Source: STD1-80 sp043802745 (GTDB lineage Bacteria > Patescibacteriota > Minisyncoccia > Minisyncoccales > CG1-02-41-26). From it: a DNA stretch of 25,470 bases. Shown piece by piece: positions 1-7,457 of the stretch. The notes under the pieces were generated by a model. That model worked only from the letters and a program-made list of their open reading frames with translations. It had not been told where the DNA came from and did not search any database. The position numbers and the translations under genes are program-made. Each line of letters opens with the position of its first letter. Within the stretch, counting starts at the first letter, position 1. Location of the stretch: NCBI GenBank assembly GCA_043802745.1, contig JAZDKU010000037.1, forward strand, positions 1 through 25,470, in the 5' to 3' direction.

Positions 1-381
1 TGTTCCAGAAAACTTTTCCCACTTTTCAGCTATTTCTTCCATCATCAATAATTCCTCTTTTGAAAATAACTTTAAGTCAAAACATTTTAACGGCTCTATT
101 CTTTGCTGGTCGTTGTATCCTTTAGCTATTTTTATATTAGATATTTTAATTTCTTTGCCTTGCATCTCTTTTAAAATCTTTTCTGCCATTCTTGGCACTG
201 GCCCATTTTCAAACCTTAAATACTCGTCCCCGGTAATTGATTTATTATATTTTTCAAAAAAATCAAAATCCAAAAAGTATAGCAACTTCATCATTTTTAA
301 TTTTCCCAAAGTTCCATTTTTAATTTTATTGGCGAAAAAAAGTATCACATTTTTATACTTTTCCTCGTTTATCTTAACCAT
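1..381 (-). CDS. DUF4065 / SocA-like (Panacea) domain protein, partial
   Basis: The minus strand is open from an ATG at 381 to the window edge (127 codons, no stop), so the C-terminus is missing. The protein starts MVKINEEKYKNVILFFANKI. It contains MKLLYFLDFDFFEKYNKSIT followed by GDEYLRFENGPVP, which is the pattern of the DUF4065/SocA 'Panacea' fold (a hydrophobic KLLYF.D helix, then the GPVP turn). Members of this family often act as antitoxins or proteolysis adaptors. No toxin partner is visible here, but the downstream side lies outside the window. No clear Shine-Dalgarno precedes the ATG. The family call is fairly secure from the motif; the role is not shown by the sequence. Confidence 0.72.
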   Translation of the reverse strand, partial: MVKINEEKYKNVILFFANKIKNGTLGKLKMMKLLYFLDFDFFEKYNKSITGDEYLRFENGPVPRMAEKILKEMQGKEIKISNIKIAKGYNDQQRIEPLKCFDLKLFSKEELLMMEEIAEKWEKFSGT

Positions 382-414
382 ATTTTTATTTTACTTTATT
401 AATTTATAATACCA

Positions 415-453
415 CAAAAACTAAAAACTCAGCAACTGCTGAGTTTTAGTTTT
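415..453. terminator. Bidirectional rho-independent terminator
   Basis: The arms AAAACTAAAAACTCAGCA and TGCTGAGTTTTAGTTTT form a long hairpin with one bulged A, flanked by A and T runs on both sides. It lies downstream of the minus-strand surface-protein fragment and upstream of the partial DUF4065 gene. Confidence 0.75.
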
Positions 454-464
454 TAAAATAATTT

Positions 465-800
465 TTATTTACACTGCTGAGGTTTTACATCGCTACAAGT
501 CAATGTCCCGTTTAATGCGGTACACCAAGTAATGCCTGCTTTGTCTGTGTCTCCAATTCCCAAACAGCCCGTCAACGCTCCGCTTCCTATCATCACGGTT
601 GTTGAAGCCGAACTTGAAACCTCCAAATTATACGCCGGCGTACTCGTGCCGATGCCAACCTTACCAGTATTTAAACTTCCATATATTGTATTATAAATAT
701 TTAACTGATAGTCTCCTGTTGCACTCGGTGCATCCACATTATCACCGATAATAATATTATAAGAACCAGTGGTAATATTATCACCTGCATGATGCCCTAC
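465..800 (-). pseudogene. C-terminal fragment of a tail-fibre-like repeat surface protein
   Basis: The frame is open from 800 to the stop at 465 and is closed upstream by an in-frame TAA at 801-803. No ATG exists; the only start-like codon is a GTG at 737. The residues before that GTG still read as protein: HHAGDNITTGSYNIIIGDN, followed by a SATGDYQLNIYNTIYGSL segment and the KVGIGTSTPAYNLEV motif. These are the repeats of long exported proteins related to phage tail fibres that are common in CPR genomes. The tail with WCTALNGTLTC and KPQQC matches the usual C-terminal end of such proteins. I infer a decayed or switched-off 3' end of a larger gene. About 25 bp upstream of the break lies a 15-base C run. 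Confidence 0.6.
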
Positions 801-825
801 TTAACTTTTAATTAGTTTAATTCTA

Positions 826-840
826 CCCCCCCCCCCCCCC
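826..840. repeat. Homopolymer run of 15 C (15 G on the minus strand)
   Basis: Fifteen consecutive C residues stand in otherwise AT-rich DNA, just upstream of the broken surface-protein reading frame on the minus strand. Runs of this length are prone to slippage and are also a common place for sequencing or assembly error. Confidence 0.9.
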
Positions 841-882
841 GCAACTTTGCAAGAGCAAGATATTAAAATCTGTGGAAAACAA

Positions 883-912
883 AAAACTAACACCTCTTGT
901 TAGTTAAATTTT
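883..912 (-). terminator. Terminator of the DUF5678-retropepsin pair
   Basis: The arms AACTAACA (885-892) and TGTTAGTT (898-905) enclose a 5-nt loop. On the minus strand the stem is followed by TTTTTTG, the expected U-tract. Confidence 0.65.
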
Positions 913-957
913 TACTTCACTTTACCAGCGGTCGCTGTTATCTTGAAGTATTTTTTT
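911..957. repeat. Structured intergenic repeat, copy 1
   Basis: This stretch closely matches 18214-18260; both contain a shared core GGTCGCTG followed by TATCTTGAA. On the minus strand it can fold with outer arms ACTTCA/TGAAGT and inner arms CAGCG/CGCTG. It lies just past the stop codon of the retropepsin gene, and the second copy sits at the stop codon of an unrelated methyltransferase gene. Confidence 0.6.
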
Positions 958-964
958 CTAAAAA

Positions 965-1411
965 TTAAGAGTATAAAAGTTTTTCAAAAGATTTTACTTC
1001 GCGAGGAATAAAAATCGTGTTTTGTTTCTGATGATCAAAAATAATAAAAAAGTTAGAAAATAATGGATTACGGCCTAAAATTCTTGGAGTGTCATCTCTG
1101 CTGGAAAAAGCAGTCTTTATTTTAAATTCTTTATTGCCAATTTTTATTAAAACAGAATGAATAAAAGCTAAAAATTTATCGCCAGCTACTCCGCCAATAT
1201 AAATTTTTTCGCCTTTTTCTAAGTCAATTTCTAAAAGCTCGGCATCACTTTTAGTGAAAAGCGAGAATTCAGCACCAGAATCAACCAATACCAAAAAAGA
1301 AAACTCGTTTAAGGAGTTTTCTTTTTTTAAAGTTATAGTAATAGCTGGAAAAGCAATCATTCTTTTGTTTTCTAGAAGTTCAAAACCATAAGGAAAGATC
1401 TGCTTTTCCAT
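965..1411 (-). CDS. Retropepsin-like aspartic protease
   Basis: A 148-residue single-domain protein. The catalytic loop is DSGAEFSLF (about residues 44-52), which matches the D[TS]GA signature of retroviral-type aspartic proteases, and ILGRNPLFSNFFIIFD near residue 112 fits the later ILG-hydrophobic segment of the same fold. With one catalytic Asp it should act as a homodimer. No signal peptide is seen, so it is probably cytoplasmic. It starts 5 bp after the stop of the DUF5678 gene and is almost certainly cotranscribed with it. The fold is secure; substrate and role are unknown. Confidence 0.75.
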   Translation of the reverse strand: MEKQIFPYGFELLENKRMIAFPAITITLKKENSLNEFSFLVLVDSGAEFSLFTKSDAELLEIDLEKGEKIYIGGVAGDKFLAFIHSVLIKIGNKEFKIKTAFSSRDDTPRILGRNPLFSNFFIIFDHQKQNTIFIPREVKSFEKLLYS

Positions 1412-1416
1412 AAAGC

Positions 1417-1626
1417 TTATTTCTTTAATAAGATGTAAATTGCAAACCTTTCTTTCGGCACAGAAAGTAAAACAATATCCTTAGAAGCGATTTTTGGAAA
1501 TAGTTTTTTTGCTATTTCAAAAACACTTTTTGAGGAACTACCAGAAGCAACAATTTTACCCCTTACAATGGCAACCTCTTTTCCTTTATACTTTGAAAAA
1601 TTAACTTTTGTTTTGCTTGTTTGCAT
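1417..1626 (-). CDS. DUF5678 family protein
   Basis: A 69-residue soluble protein. The sequence VNFSKYKGKEVAIVRGKIVA followed by SGSSSKSVFEIAKKLFP fits DUF5678: a W/Y-x-G-K-x-hydrophobic opening, a VASG turn and a helix ending in P. It is the first gene of a two-gene unit with the retropepsin-like protease. I recall similar pairings in archaea and CPR bacteria and infer a shared function, perhaps regulated proteolysis or protection from it, but the sequence does not prove this. A consensus sigma-70 promoter lies 21 bp upstream of the ATG. Confidence 0.65.
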   Translation of the reverse strand: MQTSKTKVNFSKYKGKEVAIVRGKIVASGSSSKSVFEIAKKLFPKIASKDIVLLSVPKERFAIYILLKK

Positions 1627-1646
1627 ATCTTTTTTTCATTAAAACC

Positions 1647-1675
1647 ATTATAGATATTTAACAAATAGTTGTCAA
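1647..1675 (-). promoter_or_regulatory. Consensus sigma-70 promoter of the DUF5678-retropepsin pair
   Basis: On the minus strand TTGACA (1675-1670) and TATAAT (1652-1647) are separated by exactly 17 bp. The predicted leader is only about 14 nt. Confidence 0.85.
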
Positions 1676-1687
1676 ACAAAGTTAAAA

Positions 1688-2176
1688 TTATTTCCCTACT
1701 ACTGGAACGGTTGGGCGGATTTGGATTGACTGAGCGGTGAGGGTGCCGTCGCTATTGGCTTTGCCTGTTATAGTTAGGTTTGAGCCAACAGCAATATCGC
1801 TTATTGAGCCAGAAGATGTTTTCATTATTTGCGTGGAAGTAGAAAAGAAAACTATCTTTGACCCACCAGCCTGGCCAGCTGTTTCTTGGCTTCCTGTGGC
1901 ATTGCCACGAGCCATAAGCTTCACAGTAATGCTTTGGCCGTCTTGGGAAATAACCTCACCTGAAACAAATCCTCCTGCTACCCCCCCAGCCCTGTTGGCC
2001 ATATCCCCTCTTTGCCCCATACCCGCAATATTGGCGCCAAATTGTTGGCCATTAAAATTTCTACCAGCCATGCCCTTGTTCGCACCCTTAGCATAAACCA
2101 TACCTCCATAAAAAGAACCAACTCCCACAACGACCACTAATACAATGACGCTAACTAACAATGTTTTTTTGTTCAT
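1688..2176 (-). CDS. Exported DUF5666-like (OB-type) protein
   Basis: The 162-residue protein begins with an uncleaved or cleaved signal segment (LLVSVIVLVVVVGVGSFYGG). A Gly/Asn/Met-rich linker follows (about residues 30-65), then a beta-rich domain with VSGEVISQDGQSITVKL and a closing SDGTLTAQSIQIRP. That closing pattern is typical of DUF5666-type domains. The protein at 5964-6440 has the same architecture, so both probably belong to one extracytoplasmic module. It lies downstream of the MacB-type permease but is separated from it by a 128-bp heptamer-rich gap, so cotranscription is uncertain. Biochemical function is unknown. Confidence 0.6.
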   Translation of the reverse strand: MNKKTLLVSVIVLVVVVGVGSFYGGMVYAKGANKGMAGRNFNGQQFGANIAGMGQRGDMANRAGGVAGGFVSGEVISQDGQSITVKLMARGNATGSQETAGQAGGSKIVFFSTSTQIMKTSSGSISDIAVGSNLTITGKANSDGTLTAQSIQIRPTVPVVGK

Positions 2177-2304
2177 ATAATTTGTTTAAACCCTAAACCA
2201 GAAACCAGAATGACGAACAAATGCCCAAATATCTAATTCTTAAATTTGGGATTTAAAAATTTAGACATTTTTTCGGATTTCGGATTTCGTGCTTCGGATT
2301 TTTA
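2177..2304. repeat. Degenerate heptamer-repeat intergenic region
   Basis: The left part contains AAACCAG twice in tandem preceded by AAACCCT. The right part contains CGGATTT twice, an interrupted unit, then CGGATTT again. Much of the gap keeps a 7-bp rhythm. Similar 7-bp arrays with other units occur at 11923-11943 and 23244-23306. No gene is seen in this gap. Confidence 0.6.
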
Positions 2305-3531
2305 TTATTCATATCTCAACGCTTCTATTGGATTTAATTTTCCAGCTCGACGGGCCGGATAAAATCCAAAGACAATTCCAATAACGGCTGAAACACCAAA
2401 AGCCAACAAAACCGAACTTAAAGAAATAGCCGTGGCAATATTACCAAACCGAGAAACAGCAAAAGATATTCCCCAGCCAAAAGCCACCCCAATAATCCCG
2501 CCAATAAAAGTTAAAGCCAAGGCCTCCAATAAAAATTGGATATTTATATCTTTTCTTTTAGCGCCAATGGCCTTGCGCAAGCCAATCTCGCGAGTTCTTT
2601 CTGTCACAGTTGTTAGCATCATATTCATAATGCCAATGCCCCCAACCAATAAAGATATCCCAGCGATTGACCCCAAAAGCAAAGTAAAAGTACCCATCAT
2701 AGAAGTGGCTCCCTCCACAACATCGGCTTGGTTCATTACCCTAAAATCAGCCAATGTGGCGTCTTTTATATTATGGCGTAAAAGCAGTAAAGCAGTTATT
2801 TCTTCTTGAGCTTGAGTCATATCGCTTGCCTTGTCTACTTGAGCGCTAATGGTTGATAAATAATCATTGCCAGATAAAAATTTTTGCACTGTTGAAATAG
2901 GCGCAAAAACCATATCGTCTTGATTAGTAAATCCAGAACCGCCTTTGGCCTCTGTAACGCCAATGATTTTAAAGTTTATTTTTTTAATTTTAATTGTTGC
3001 CCCAACAACGCCAGTGGCATTTTCGCCAAATAAATCATCCCGCGCTGAAGGCCCTATCACCGCAACCTTATCGCTATTTTTTACATTTTGGCTAGAAATA
3101 AAAGAACCCTCGTCAATTTTAACACTACGAACAGCCAAATAATCAGGAGTTGTGCCCAAAACGCTTGTGTTTGTGTTTGTTCCTTTGGCAGTTATTTGAT
3201 ACCTTGCTGAAGCCTCTGGGGCAATTGCTTTTACCAAAGAAACCTCATCTAAAATAGCTTGACCGTCAGACAGTTTTAATGTTTGTGAAGAACCTCCTCC
3301 CTGGCTCACCTGCATGCCAACTCCCCTCTGGGTGCCAGGCATTATCATTATTAAGTTTGAGCCAAGGGACTCAATGTTGCTTTGAATAGAGTTTTGAGAG
3401 CCTTGTCCAATAGCAATCATGCCAATCACCGAGCCAATGCCAATCATAATGCCAAGAATAGTTAGCCCTGACCTAACCTTATTAACGGTTATAGCTGAAT
3501 AAATTTCTTTTATTAAATCAATAATTTTCAT
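2305..3531 (-). CDS. MacB-type ABC transporter permease (FtsX family)
   Basis: At 408 residues this is the usual size for a MacB permease without a fused ATPase. The N-terminal helix (about 18-42, GLTILGIMIGIGSVIGMIAI) is followed by the extracytoplasmic MacB_PCD domain (about 45-240). Then come three C-terminal helices of the FtsX domain (about 283-400), including GISLLVGGIGIMNMMLTTV and the coupling-helix motif ERTREIGLRKAIGAKR. It should pair with the ATPase just upstream, whose stop codon it overlaps, and with the HlyD-type adaptor. The substrate may be a peptide, a lipid-linked molecule or a toxic compound; it cannot be told from sequence. The gene is intact. Confidence 0.9.
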   Translation of the reverse strand: MKIIDLIKEIYSAITVNKVRSGLTILGIMIGIGSVIGMIAIGQGSQNSIQSNIESLGSNLIMIMPGTQRGVGMQVSQGGGSSQTLKLSDGQAILDEVSLVKAIAPEASARYQITAKGTNTNTSVLGTTPDYLAVRSVKIDEGSFISSQNVKNSDKVAVIGPSARDDLFGENATGVVGATIKIKKINFKIIGVTEAKGGSGFTNQDDMVFAPISTVQKFLSGNDYLSTISAQVDKASDMTQAQEEITALLLLRHNIKDATLADFRVMNQADVVEGATSMMGTFTLLLGSIAGISLLVGGIGIMNMMLTTVTERTREIGLRKAIGAKRKDINIQFLLEALALTFIGGIIGVAFGWGISFAVSRFGNIATAISLSSVLLAFGVSAVIGIVFGFYPARRAGKLNPIEALRYE

Positions 3532-4214
3532 TGCTTTATTTTTTCGTCTTTTAAAATTAACCCGTCTTTTATTTGAATAACCCTGTCAGCATGATGAGCT
3601 ACTTCTTGTTCGTGGGTAATTAAAATAATTGTACAGCCCTGCTCTTTATTTAGCTTTTTGAATGTATCCAAAACAATCTCACCGGTTTTAGAATCAAGAT
3701 TTCCAGTTGGCTCATCAGCCAAAATTAAAGATGGATTATTTACCAAGGCCCTGGCAATAGCCACTCTTTGCATCTGCCCGCCCGAGAGCTGATTTGAAAG
3801 ATGTAAAAAATGTTCTTCATCTAAGCCAGCTTTTATTAAGGCCTGTCTTGCTCGCTGTTCCCTGTCGGTTTTAGAAACACCAGAATAAATAAGGGGCAAC
3901 ATAACATTGCGCAAAACAGTAGATCTTTGCAATAAATTAAACGCTTGAAAAACAAACCCCACTTTATTTTTTCTTATATCAGCTAGCTGGTCGTCAGATA
4001 ATTTGGAAACATCTTGACCATCTAAAAAATATTGCCCCCCAGAAGGAGTATCCAACGCCCCCAATATATGCATTAAAGTTGACTTACCCGAGCCCGAAGG
4101 CCCCATAATTGCCACAAATTCACCGTCATTTATTTTAAAAGAGATGTCTTTTAAGACAATCGCTTCTTGGCTTCCATTTCCATATTTTTTTGTGATATTT
4201 TTACACTCTATCAT
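3528..4214 (-). CDS. MacB/LolD-type ABC transporter ATP-binding protein
   Basis: A 228-residue nucleotide-binding protein of normal length. The Walker A is GPSGSGKST (about 39-47), the Q-loop is in VGFVFQAFNLL, the signature is LSGGQMQRVAIARAL, the Walker B is LILADEPTG and the H-loop is in ILITHEQEVA. This layout is typical of the MacB/LolD/FtsE branch. It overlaps the permease gene by 4 bp (ATGA), indicating translational coupling, and follows the adaptor gene after a strong GC-rich hairpin. It powers the export system encoded by the neighbours. Confidence 0.93.
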   Translation of the reverse strand: MIECKNITKKYGNGSQEAIVLKDISFKINDGEFVAIMGPSGSGKSTLMHILGALDTPSGGQYFLDGQDVSKLSDDQLADIRKNKVGFVFQAFNLLQRSTVLRNVMLPLIYSGVSKTDREQRARQALIKAGLDEEHFLHLSNQLSGGQMQRVAIARALVNNPSLILADEPTGNLDSKTGEIVLDTFKKLNKEQGCTIILITHEQEVAHHADRVIQIKDGLILKDEKIKQ

Positions 4215-4222
4215 AACTTTTC

Positions 4223-4261
4223 GACCCCACTCCTCGGCCCCAAAAGCCGAGGGGTGGGGTC
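4223..4261 (-). other. GC-rich intercistronic hairpin between adaptor and ATPase genes
   Basis: The arms GACCCCACTCCTCGGC and GCCGAGGGGTGGGGTC pair over 16 bp with a single G-T wobble and a 7-nt loop. It is far richer in GC than its surroundings and has no U-tract on the minus strand. It therefore looks more like an mRNA processing or stabilising element, or an attenuator, than a simple terminator. Confidence 0.7.
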
Positions 4262-4267
4262 TAGCGC

Positions 4268-5977
4268 TTATCTAAATCTCCCACCCCCTCCGACATTTAA
4301 AATATTTCCGGTTGCTGTTTGCGTGGTTGATTTAGTTGAACTTTCTATTGTTTTTGTAACAACCCTTTCTCCCAAAGAAACCCCGCTGATAATTTCCGTA
4401 AAAGAATCGTCAGCTATACCAATAACAACTTCCCGCTGAATAGGCGCGCTTGTCGTTGCTGACATAATTTCCACATAATTAGTGTCATTTTGCATCTTTA
4501 TAGCAGAATTTGGTGCCATTAAAACATCTTGCTTAACATTAGTAATAATAGAAACAGACACACTCATGCCTGGCTTAACTCTGTCATCTTGCGTGTCAAA
4601 AACAATTTTAACATTATAAGAAACAACTCCTTGGCTTACTGTGCCAAGAGTATCTAAATCCCCCACTTGTCCAGTTATTTCCAAACCGTCAATGGCATCG
4701 AATGTCACAATGGCTTTTTGCCCAACCTTAACCTTGGCAATATCAACTTCATTTAATGATATTTCAGCTATCTTCTGCTTGGTAATTAAAGTGGCCACAG
4801 TAGCTCCCGAAGAAATAGAGTCCCCCGAGGAAACAGCTACATCAGCTAATTGCCCGGCAAACGGCGCCCTTATCGTGTAATCAGCTAATTTTGCTTCTGC
4901 ATCTAAAACTGTATTACTTTTTTGCTCAACATTAATTTGGCTTGAACGAATATCTAATGGATCAGCCCCATCTTTTAAATCCTCTAGGGCTTGGGCTTTT
5001 TCTTTAATGGTTATTTCAGCTTGAGGAATAGCTTGTTGTGAGGACTCAATAGAATTCCTAACCGAAGCCAAGCTAGAAAGCATTGAGTTTGTTTTGCTAA
5101 TATAGCTGTTAAGACTAGCTAGATGGGTGTTTGATAAGCTAGCTGGAGTAAATCCCTTTCCAGTAAAATTATCCTGATAAAACTGAATTAAATTATTAGC
5201 GTTTTTAACAGCATCGGAAATCTTTTTTACTGTTTCATAGGTTTCATTGATTAGATTTTCAATTTCGCTATTTTGAGAATTTCGACTAGCTAGCTTATAA
5301 TCGCTAAAATTTTTATCATAAGCAGTTCGAGCAGCCAAATAGCTTGCTCTAGCTGTGTCTCTATAATCCATGGCCTTTAAATCAGAGGTTCTAGCGTTGT
5401 CTGTATAATAATCAATATTTTGCTGGTTAGAGCTAAAAGAATTTCCCAGCAAAATATCGCCAAGACCAACCATGATTGTTGGCAAATCAAGAAAAGCACT
5501 TGTTACAACATTATAACCATCTTCATACGATTTAACTAAACTGTCTTGGGTATTTTTTAAAGAATTATTGGCTTGGGTAAGAGAATTTTCTGCTTGTAAT
5601 AAAGACAGGCTATCCACTGGAGCGGTGAGTTTTTGCAAAGAAAGCTGGGCTGTTTCTAAATTAACTTGAGCGTCTCTCACTGCTTTTTGAGCATCCGCTG
5701 AATCAACTCGCGCCAAAATAGCTCCCGCCCCCACTTCTTGGCCTTTTTTAAATAGAACTGCTAAAACATCTCCTGAAACTTTGGCCTTAACATCAACTTG
5801 ATTGGCTGAAGAAACTTGCCCACTCCCCGAAATAGAAGTTATCAATGTTCCCCTTTCTACTTGAGCTAAAACATAACTTGTTTGCCCGGGTTTTTTAATT
5901 AGAGCAGTAACGCCGAAATATCCCCCAATCGCTAAAACAATAACTACCCCAATAATGATTTTCTTATTTTTTGTCAT
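4268..5977 (-). CDS. HlyD/MacA-type efflux periplasmic adaptor subunit
   Basis: A 569-residue protein with an N-terminal membrane anchor (IIIGVVIVLAIGGYFGVTAL). A first lipoyl/biotinyl half follows (GSGQVSSANQVDVKAKVSGD), then a very long helical region (about 100-340) rich in Gln/Asn/Ala. The second lipoyl half has APFAGQLADVAVSSGDSISS, and a C-terminal beta-barrel follows. It is longer than typical MacA (about 370) because of the extended coiled coil. The C-terminus ends in a Gly-rich tail (NVGGGGRFR). It overlaps the DUF5666-like gene upstream by 14 bp and precedes the MacB-type genes, so it is the adaptor of that exporter. CPR cells are thought to be monoderm-like, so it may span the cell wall rather than reach an outer membrane. 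Confidence 0.88.
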   Translation of the reverse strand: MTKNKKIIIGVVIVLAIGGYFGVTALIKKPGQTSYVLAQVERGTLITSISGSGQVSSANQVDVKAKVSGDVLAVLFKKGQEVGAGAILARVDSADAQKAVRDAQVNLETAQLSLQKLTAPVDSLSLLQAENSLTQANNSLKNTQDSLVKSYEDGYNVVTSAFLDLPTIMVGLGDILLGNSFSSNQQNIDYYTDNARTSDLKAMDYRDTARASYLAARTAYDKNFSDYKLASRNSQNSEIENLINETYETVKKISDAVKNANNLIQFYQDNFTGKGFTPASLSNTHLASLNSYISKTNSMLSSLASVRNSIESSQQAIPQAEITIKEKAQALEDLKDGADPLDIRSSQINVEQKSNTVLDAEAKLADYTIRAPFAGQLADVAVSSGDSISSGATVATLITKQKIAEISLNEVDIAKVKVGQKAIVTFDAIDGLEITGQVGDLDTLGTVSQGVVSYNVKIVFDTQDDRVKPGMSVSVSIITNVKQDVLMAPNSAIKMQNDTNYVEIMSATTSAPIQREVVIGIADDSFTEIISGVSLGERVVTKTIESSTKSTTQTATGNILNVGGGGRFR

Positions 5978-6440
5978 ATCTTGGCATTATTCTAATAAGT
6001 TTGGCTGATATTTGGCCTTGATTGTTTGGCTCGCCAATTACCACCACCATGTCATCAACCTTTAAATCACTTACTTGAACGGCTTTATTTAAACTATTAA
6101 TAGTTGTGCTGGCATTGATTAACACAATTTTTTCAATATCTCCCCTGCCCTTGATGGCTATAATTGCCTGCCCTGAGCCCGCCGAAGGGGCTATTTTAAT
6201 TATTTGCCCCACTACGCCGTTGGCTTCGATAAAATCTCTGTCCCTAAAGCCTTGCATAAACCCTTGCTTTGGTCCGCCAAAATTTTTGTGGTAATTATCG
6301 CTCCATTTACAAGAAAAATCCGCCTTTCTTGCCCCAACCATTTCGCCTGTTTTAAAAACAAGACCTAAAAGAAAAAATACTAAAAGCCCGAGCAAAAAGC
6401 CTTTAAACAACTTTGATTGAAAAATTTTGTCTATATTCAT
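5964..6440 (-). CDS. Membrane-anchored DUF5666-like protein with an in-frame 24-bp repeat insert
   Basis: A 158-residue protein with one N-terminal TM helix (about 10-30, FKGFLLGLLVFFLLGLVF), a short Cys/Trp-containing segment (FSCKWSDNYHKNFGG), and a small beta domain running from VVGQIIKIAP to ISAKLIRIMP. It resembles the exported protein at 1688-2176. The stretch PSAGSGQ is encoded by a 24-bp element (6167-6190) that recurs in other genes of this window, and it interrupts an IIKIA...AIIAIKG strand pair. The start at 6440 is needed for the TM helix, although it overlaps the preceding gene by 38 bp. Function is unknown; context links it to the exporter and sigma factor. Confidence 0.65.
   Translation of the reverse strand: MNIDKIFQSKLFKGFLLGLLVFFLLGLVFKTGEMVGARKADFSCKWSDNYHKNFGGPKQGFMQGFRDRDFIEANGVVGQIIKIAPSAGSGQAIIAIKGRGDIEKIVLINASTTINSLNKAVQVSDLKVDDMVVVIGEPNNQGQISAKLIRIMPRYDKK
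6167..6190 (-). repeat. Dispersed 24-bp coding-region repeat, copy A
   Basis: On the minus strand this reads CCCCTTCGGCGGG followed by CTCAGGGCAGG. It lies inside the DUF5666-like gene and is translated as PSAGSGQA. It shares its core with copies at 7168, 22367 and 22837. Confidence 0.85.
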
Positions 6441-6786
6441 AATTATTTTTTAAATTATTTGATAAAAATTTAAGCGAGCCAAAAAACATAATTGTTAAAA
6501 ATCCAGTTATTAAAATTGCGTTCATGGGCAAAGTTTCAAGTAAAGACATGGTAAAATTTCCCAAAAATCCCATAACCGTTGAGGTGTCAGTGATTAACAA
6601 AGAAAAAAGCTGAATAAATCCAGATTCAACAAACCCGGAATAGGCCATTCTCATAGCTGGTATTAATCCAACAAAAGAAAGGCCAGTTATAATAGAAAAC
6701 ATCGCAACTTTTCGCCTAACAGCCATGGCTCTCTCCTCGGCCCTGATCCGCAACATTATTTTATTAAATAAATTTTGCTCGTTCAT
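6403..6786 (-). CDS. Three-TM protein next to ECF sigma factor; candidate anti-sigma factor
   Basis: A 127-residue protein. A basic, helical cytoplasmic N-terminus (NLFNKIMLRIRAEERAMAVRRK) is followed by three hydrophobic segments (about 28-47, 60-85 and 92-112) and a basic tail. No zinc-binding anti-sigma HxxxCxxC motif is present. It follows the ECF sigma gene, a position where an anti-sigma factor is expected, and the second ECF gene at 15406 also has a 3-TM partner with a similar basic amphipathic N-terminus. Anti-sigma function is an inference. A terminator-like hairpin lies between it and the sigma gene, so it may be transcribed at a reduced level or from its own start. Confidence 0.5.
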   Translation of the reverse strand: MNEQNLFNKIMLRIRAEERAMAVRRKVAMFSIITGLSFVGLIPAMRMAYSGFVESGFIQLFSLLITDTSTVMGFLGNFTMSLLETLPMNAILITGFLTIMFFGSLKFLSNNLKNNYEYRQNFSIKVV

Positions 6787-6802
6787 ATATAATACTAATA
6801 CG

Positions 6803-6830
6803 AAAAAAGCGCCCCCCTTGGTGCGCTTTT
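6803..6830 (-). terminator. Terminator/attenuator between sigma gene and its partner
   Basis: On the minus strand AAAAGCGC and GCGCTTTTTT enclose a 10-nt loop. It overlaps the sigma stop codon and precedes the 3-TM gene. Read-through would be required for coexpression unless a separate promoter exists (TATTATAT lies just before the next ATG). Confidence 0.75.
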
Positions 6831-7380
6831 AAAGCATTTGCTTCAAAGTAATTAAAGCTCGCCGATAACGGCTTTTGATGGTGTTGAGGGGCTCACCGAG
6901 AGATACGGCGATTTCGCGGAAAGTTAGATTGCTTTCGTTTTTTAATAATATTACGGCTTGATAGCTTGGGGAAAGCTCTTTTAGGGCGTTGTGAATTTTT
7001 GCCATATAATTTTTACTCTCAATATTCTTTATAAAATCGCTTTTTTCTATGGCTGAATTTTCAGTTAAAGCAATGGTTGCTATTTTTTTCTTGCGCAAAA
7101 AATCAATAGAACTATTTTTGGCAATGGTAAAAATCCAAGATTTAAATTTTCCCTGCTTTGGGTCAAACCCCTTCGACAGGCTCAGGACAGGTTTCTTTAA
7201 ATTTTTCCAAACTTTAACAAAAACTTCTTGTGTAACATCCTCTGCGGCAACCGGGTTGCCAATGTTTTTATAAACAAAGCTATAAATTGGCTTTAGATAT
7301 CTTTTAATCAAAACCTCCAGCGACCCCTCATCGCCTTTTAAATACTGCCCAATAAGTTGTTCGTCAGTAACTTCTCCCAT
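6829..7380 (-). CDS. ECF-type RNA polymerase sigma-70 factor
   Basis: The protein is about 183 residues from the ATG at 7380 (MGEVTDEQL...). I prefer this start to a GTG at 7407, because the GTG reading would run through a TATTATAT -10-like element. Region 2 contains the run from YSFVYKNIGNPVAAEDVTQE through VFVKVWKNL. Region 4 contains LSPSYQAVILL, then FREIAVSLGEPLNTIKSRYRRAL, the helix-turn-helix that reads the -35 box. Between the halves, PVLSLSKG is encoded by a 24-bp dispersed repeat (7168-7191) at the end of region 2.2, before FDPKQGKFKSWIFTIAKN. The insert may be tolerated as a surface loop. Downstream genes (3-TM partner, exporter) are the likely regulon. Confidence 0.85.
   Translation of the reverse strand: MGEVTDEQLIGQYLKGDEGSLEVLIKRYLKPIYSFVYKNIGNPVAAEDVTQEVFVKVWKNLKKPVLSLSKGFDPKQGKFKSWIFTIAKNSSIDFLRKKKIATIALTENSAIEKSDFIKNIESKNYMAKIHNALKELSPSYQAVILLKNESNLTFREIAVSLGEPLNTIKSRYRRALITLKQML
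7168..7191. repeat. Dispersed 24-bp coding-region repeat, copy B
   Basis: On the plus strand it reads CCCCTTCGACAGG followed by CTCAGGACAGG. In the sigma gene (minus strand) it is translated as PVLSLSKG, a different frame from the other copies, and the reading frame is kept. Confidence 0.85.
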
Positions 7381-7408
7381 AGTGGATATATAATACCCTA
7401 AAAACACA

Positions 7409-7440
7409 ATAACGTCTAGGCAGAATCTCCTAAACGTTAT
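7409..7440 (-). terminator. Terminator after the 230-residue hypothetical gene
   Basis: The arms ATAACGTCTAGG and CCTAAACGTTAT pair with one wobble around an 8-nt loop. On the minus strand the stem is followed by TGTGTTTTT. It separates the small-gene cluster from the sigma operon. Confidence 0.6.
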
Positions 7441-7457
7441 CTTAAATAGTTAAATAG

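Noticed and set aside
113..409. Plus-strand hydrophobic reading frame
   Set aside because: It is antisense to the DUF4065 gene, which has clear family motifs on the minus strand.
1737..2096. Plus-strand reading frame opposite the DUF5666-like gene
   Set aside because: It is a Pro/Ala/Leu-rich shadow of a Gly/Ala-rich coding region, with no ribosome site.
2177..2304. CRISPR array
   Set aside because: The repeats are 7 bp, degenerate and without spacers; no cas genes are in the window.
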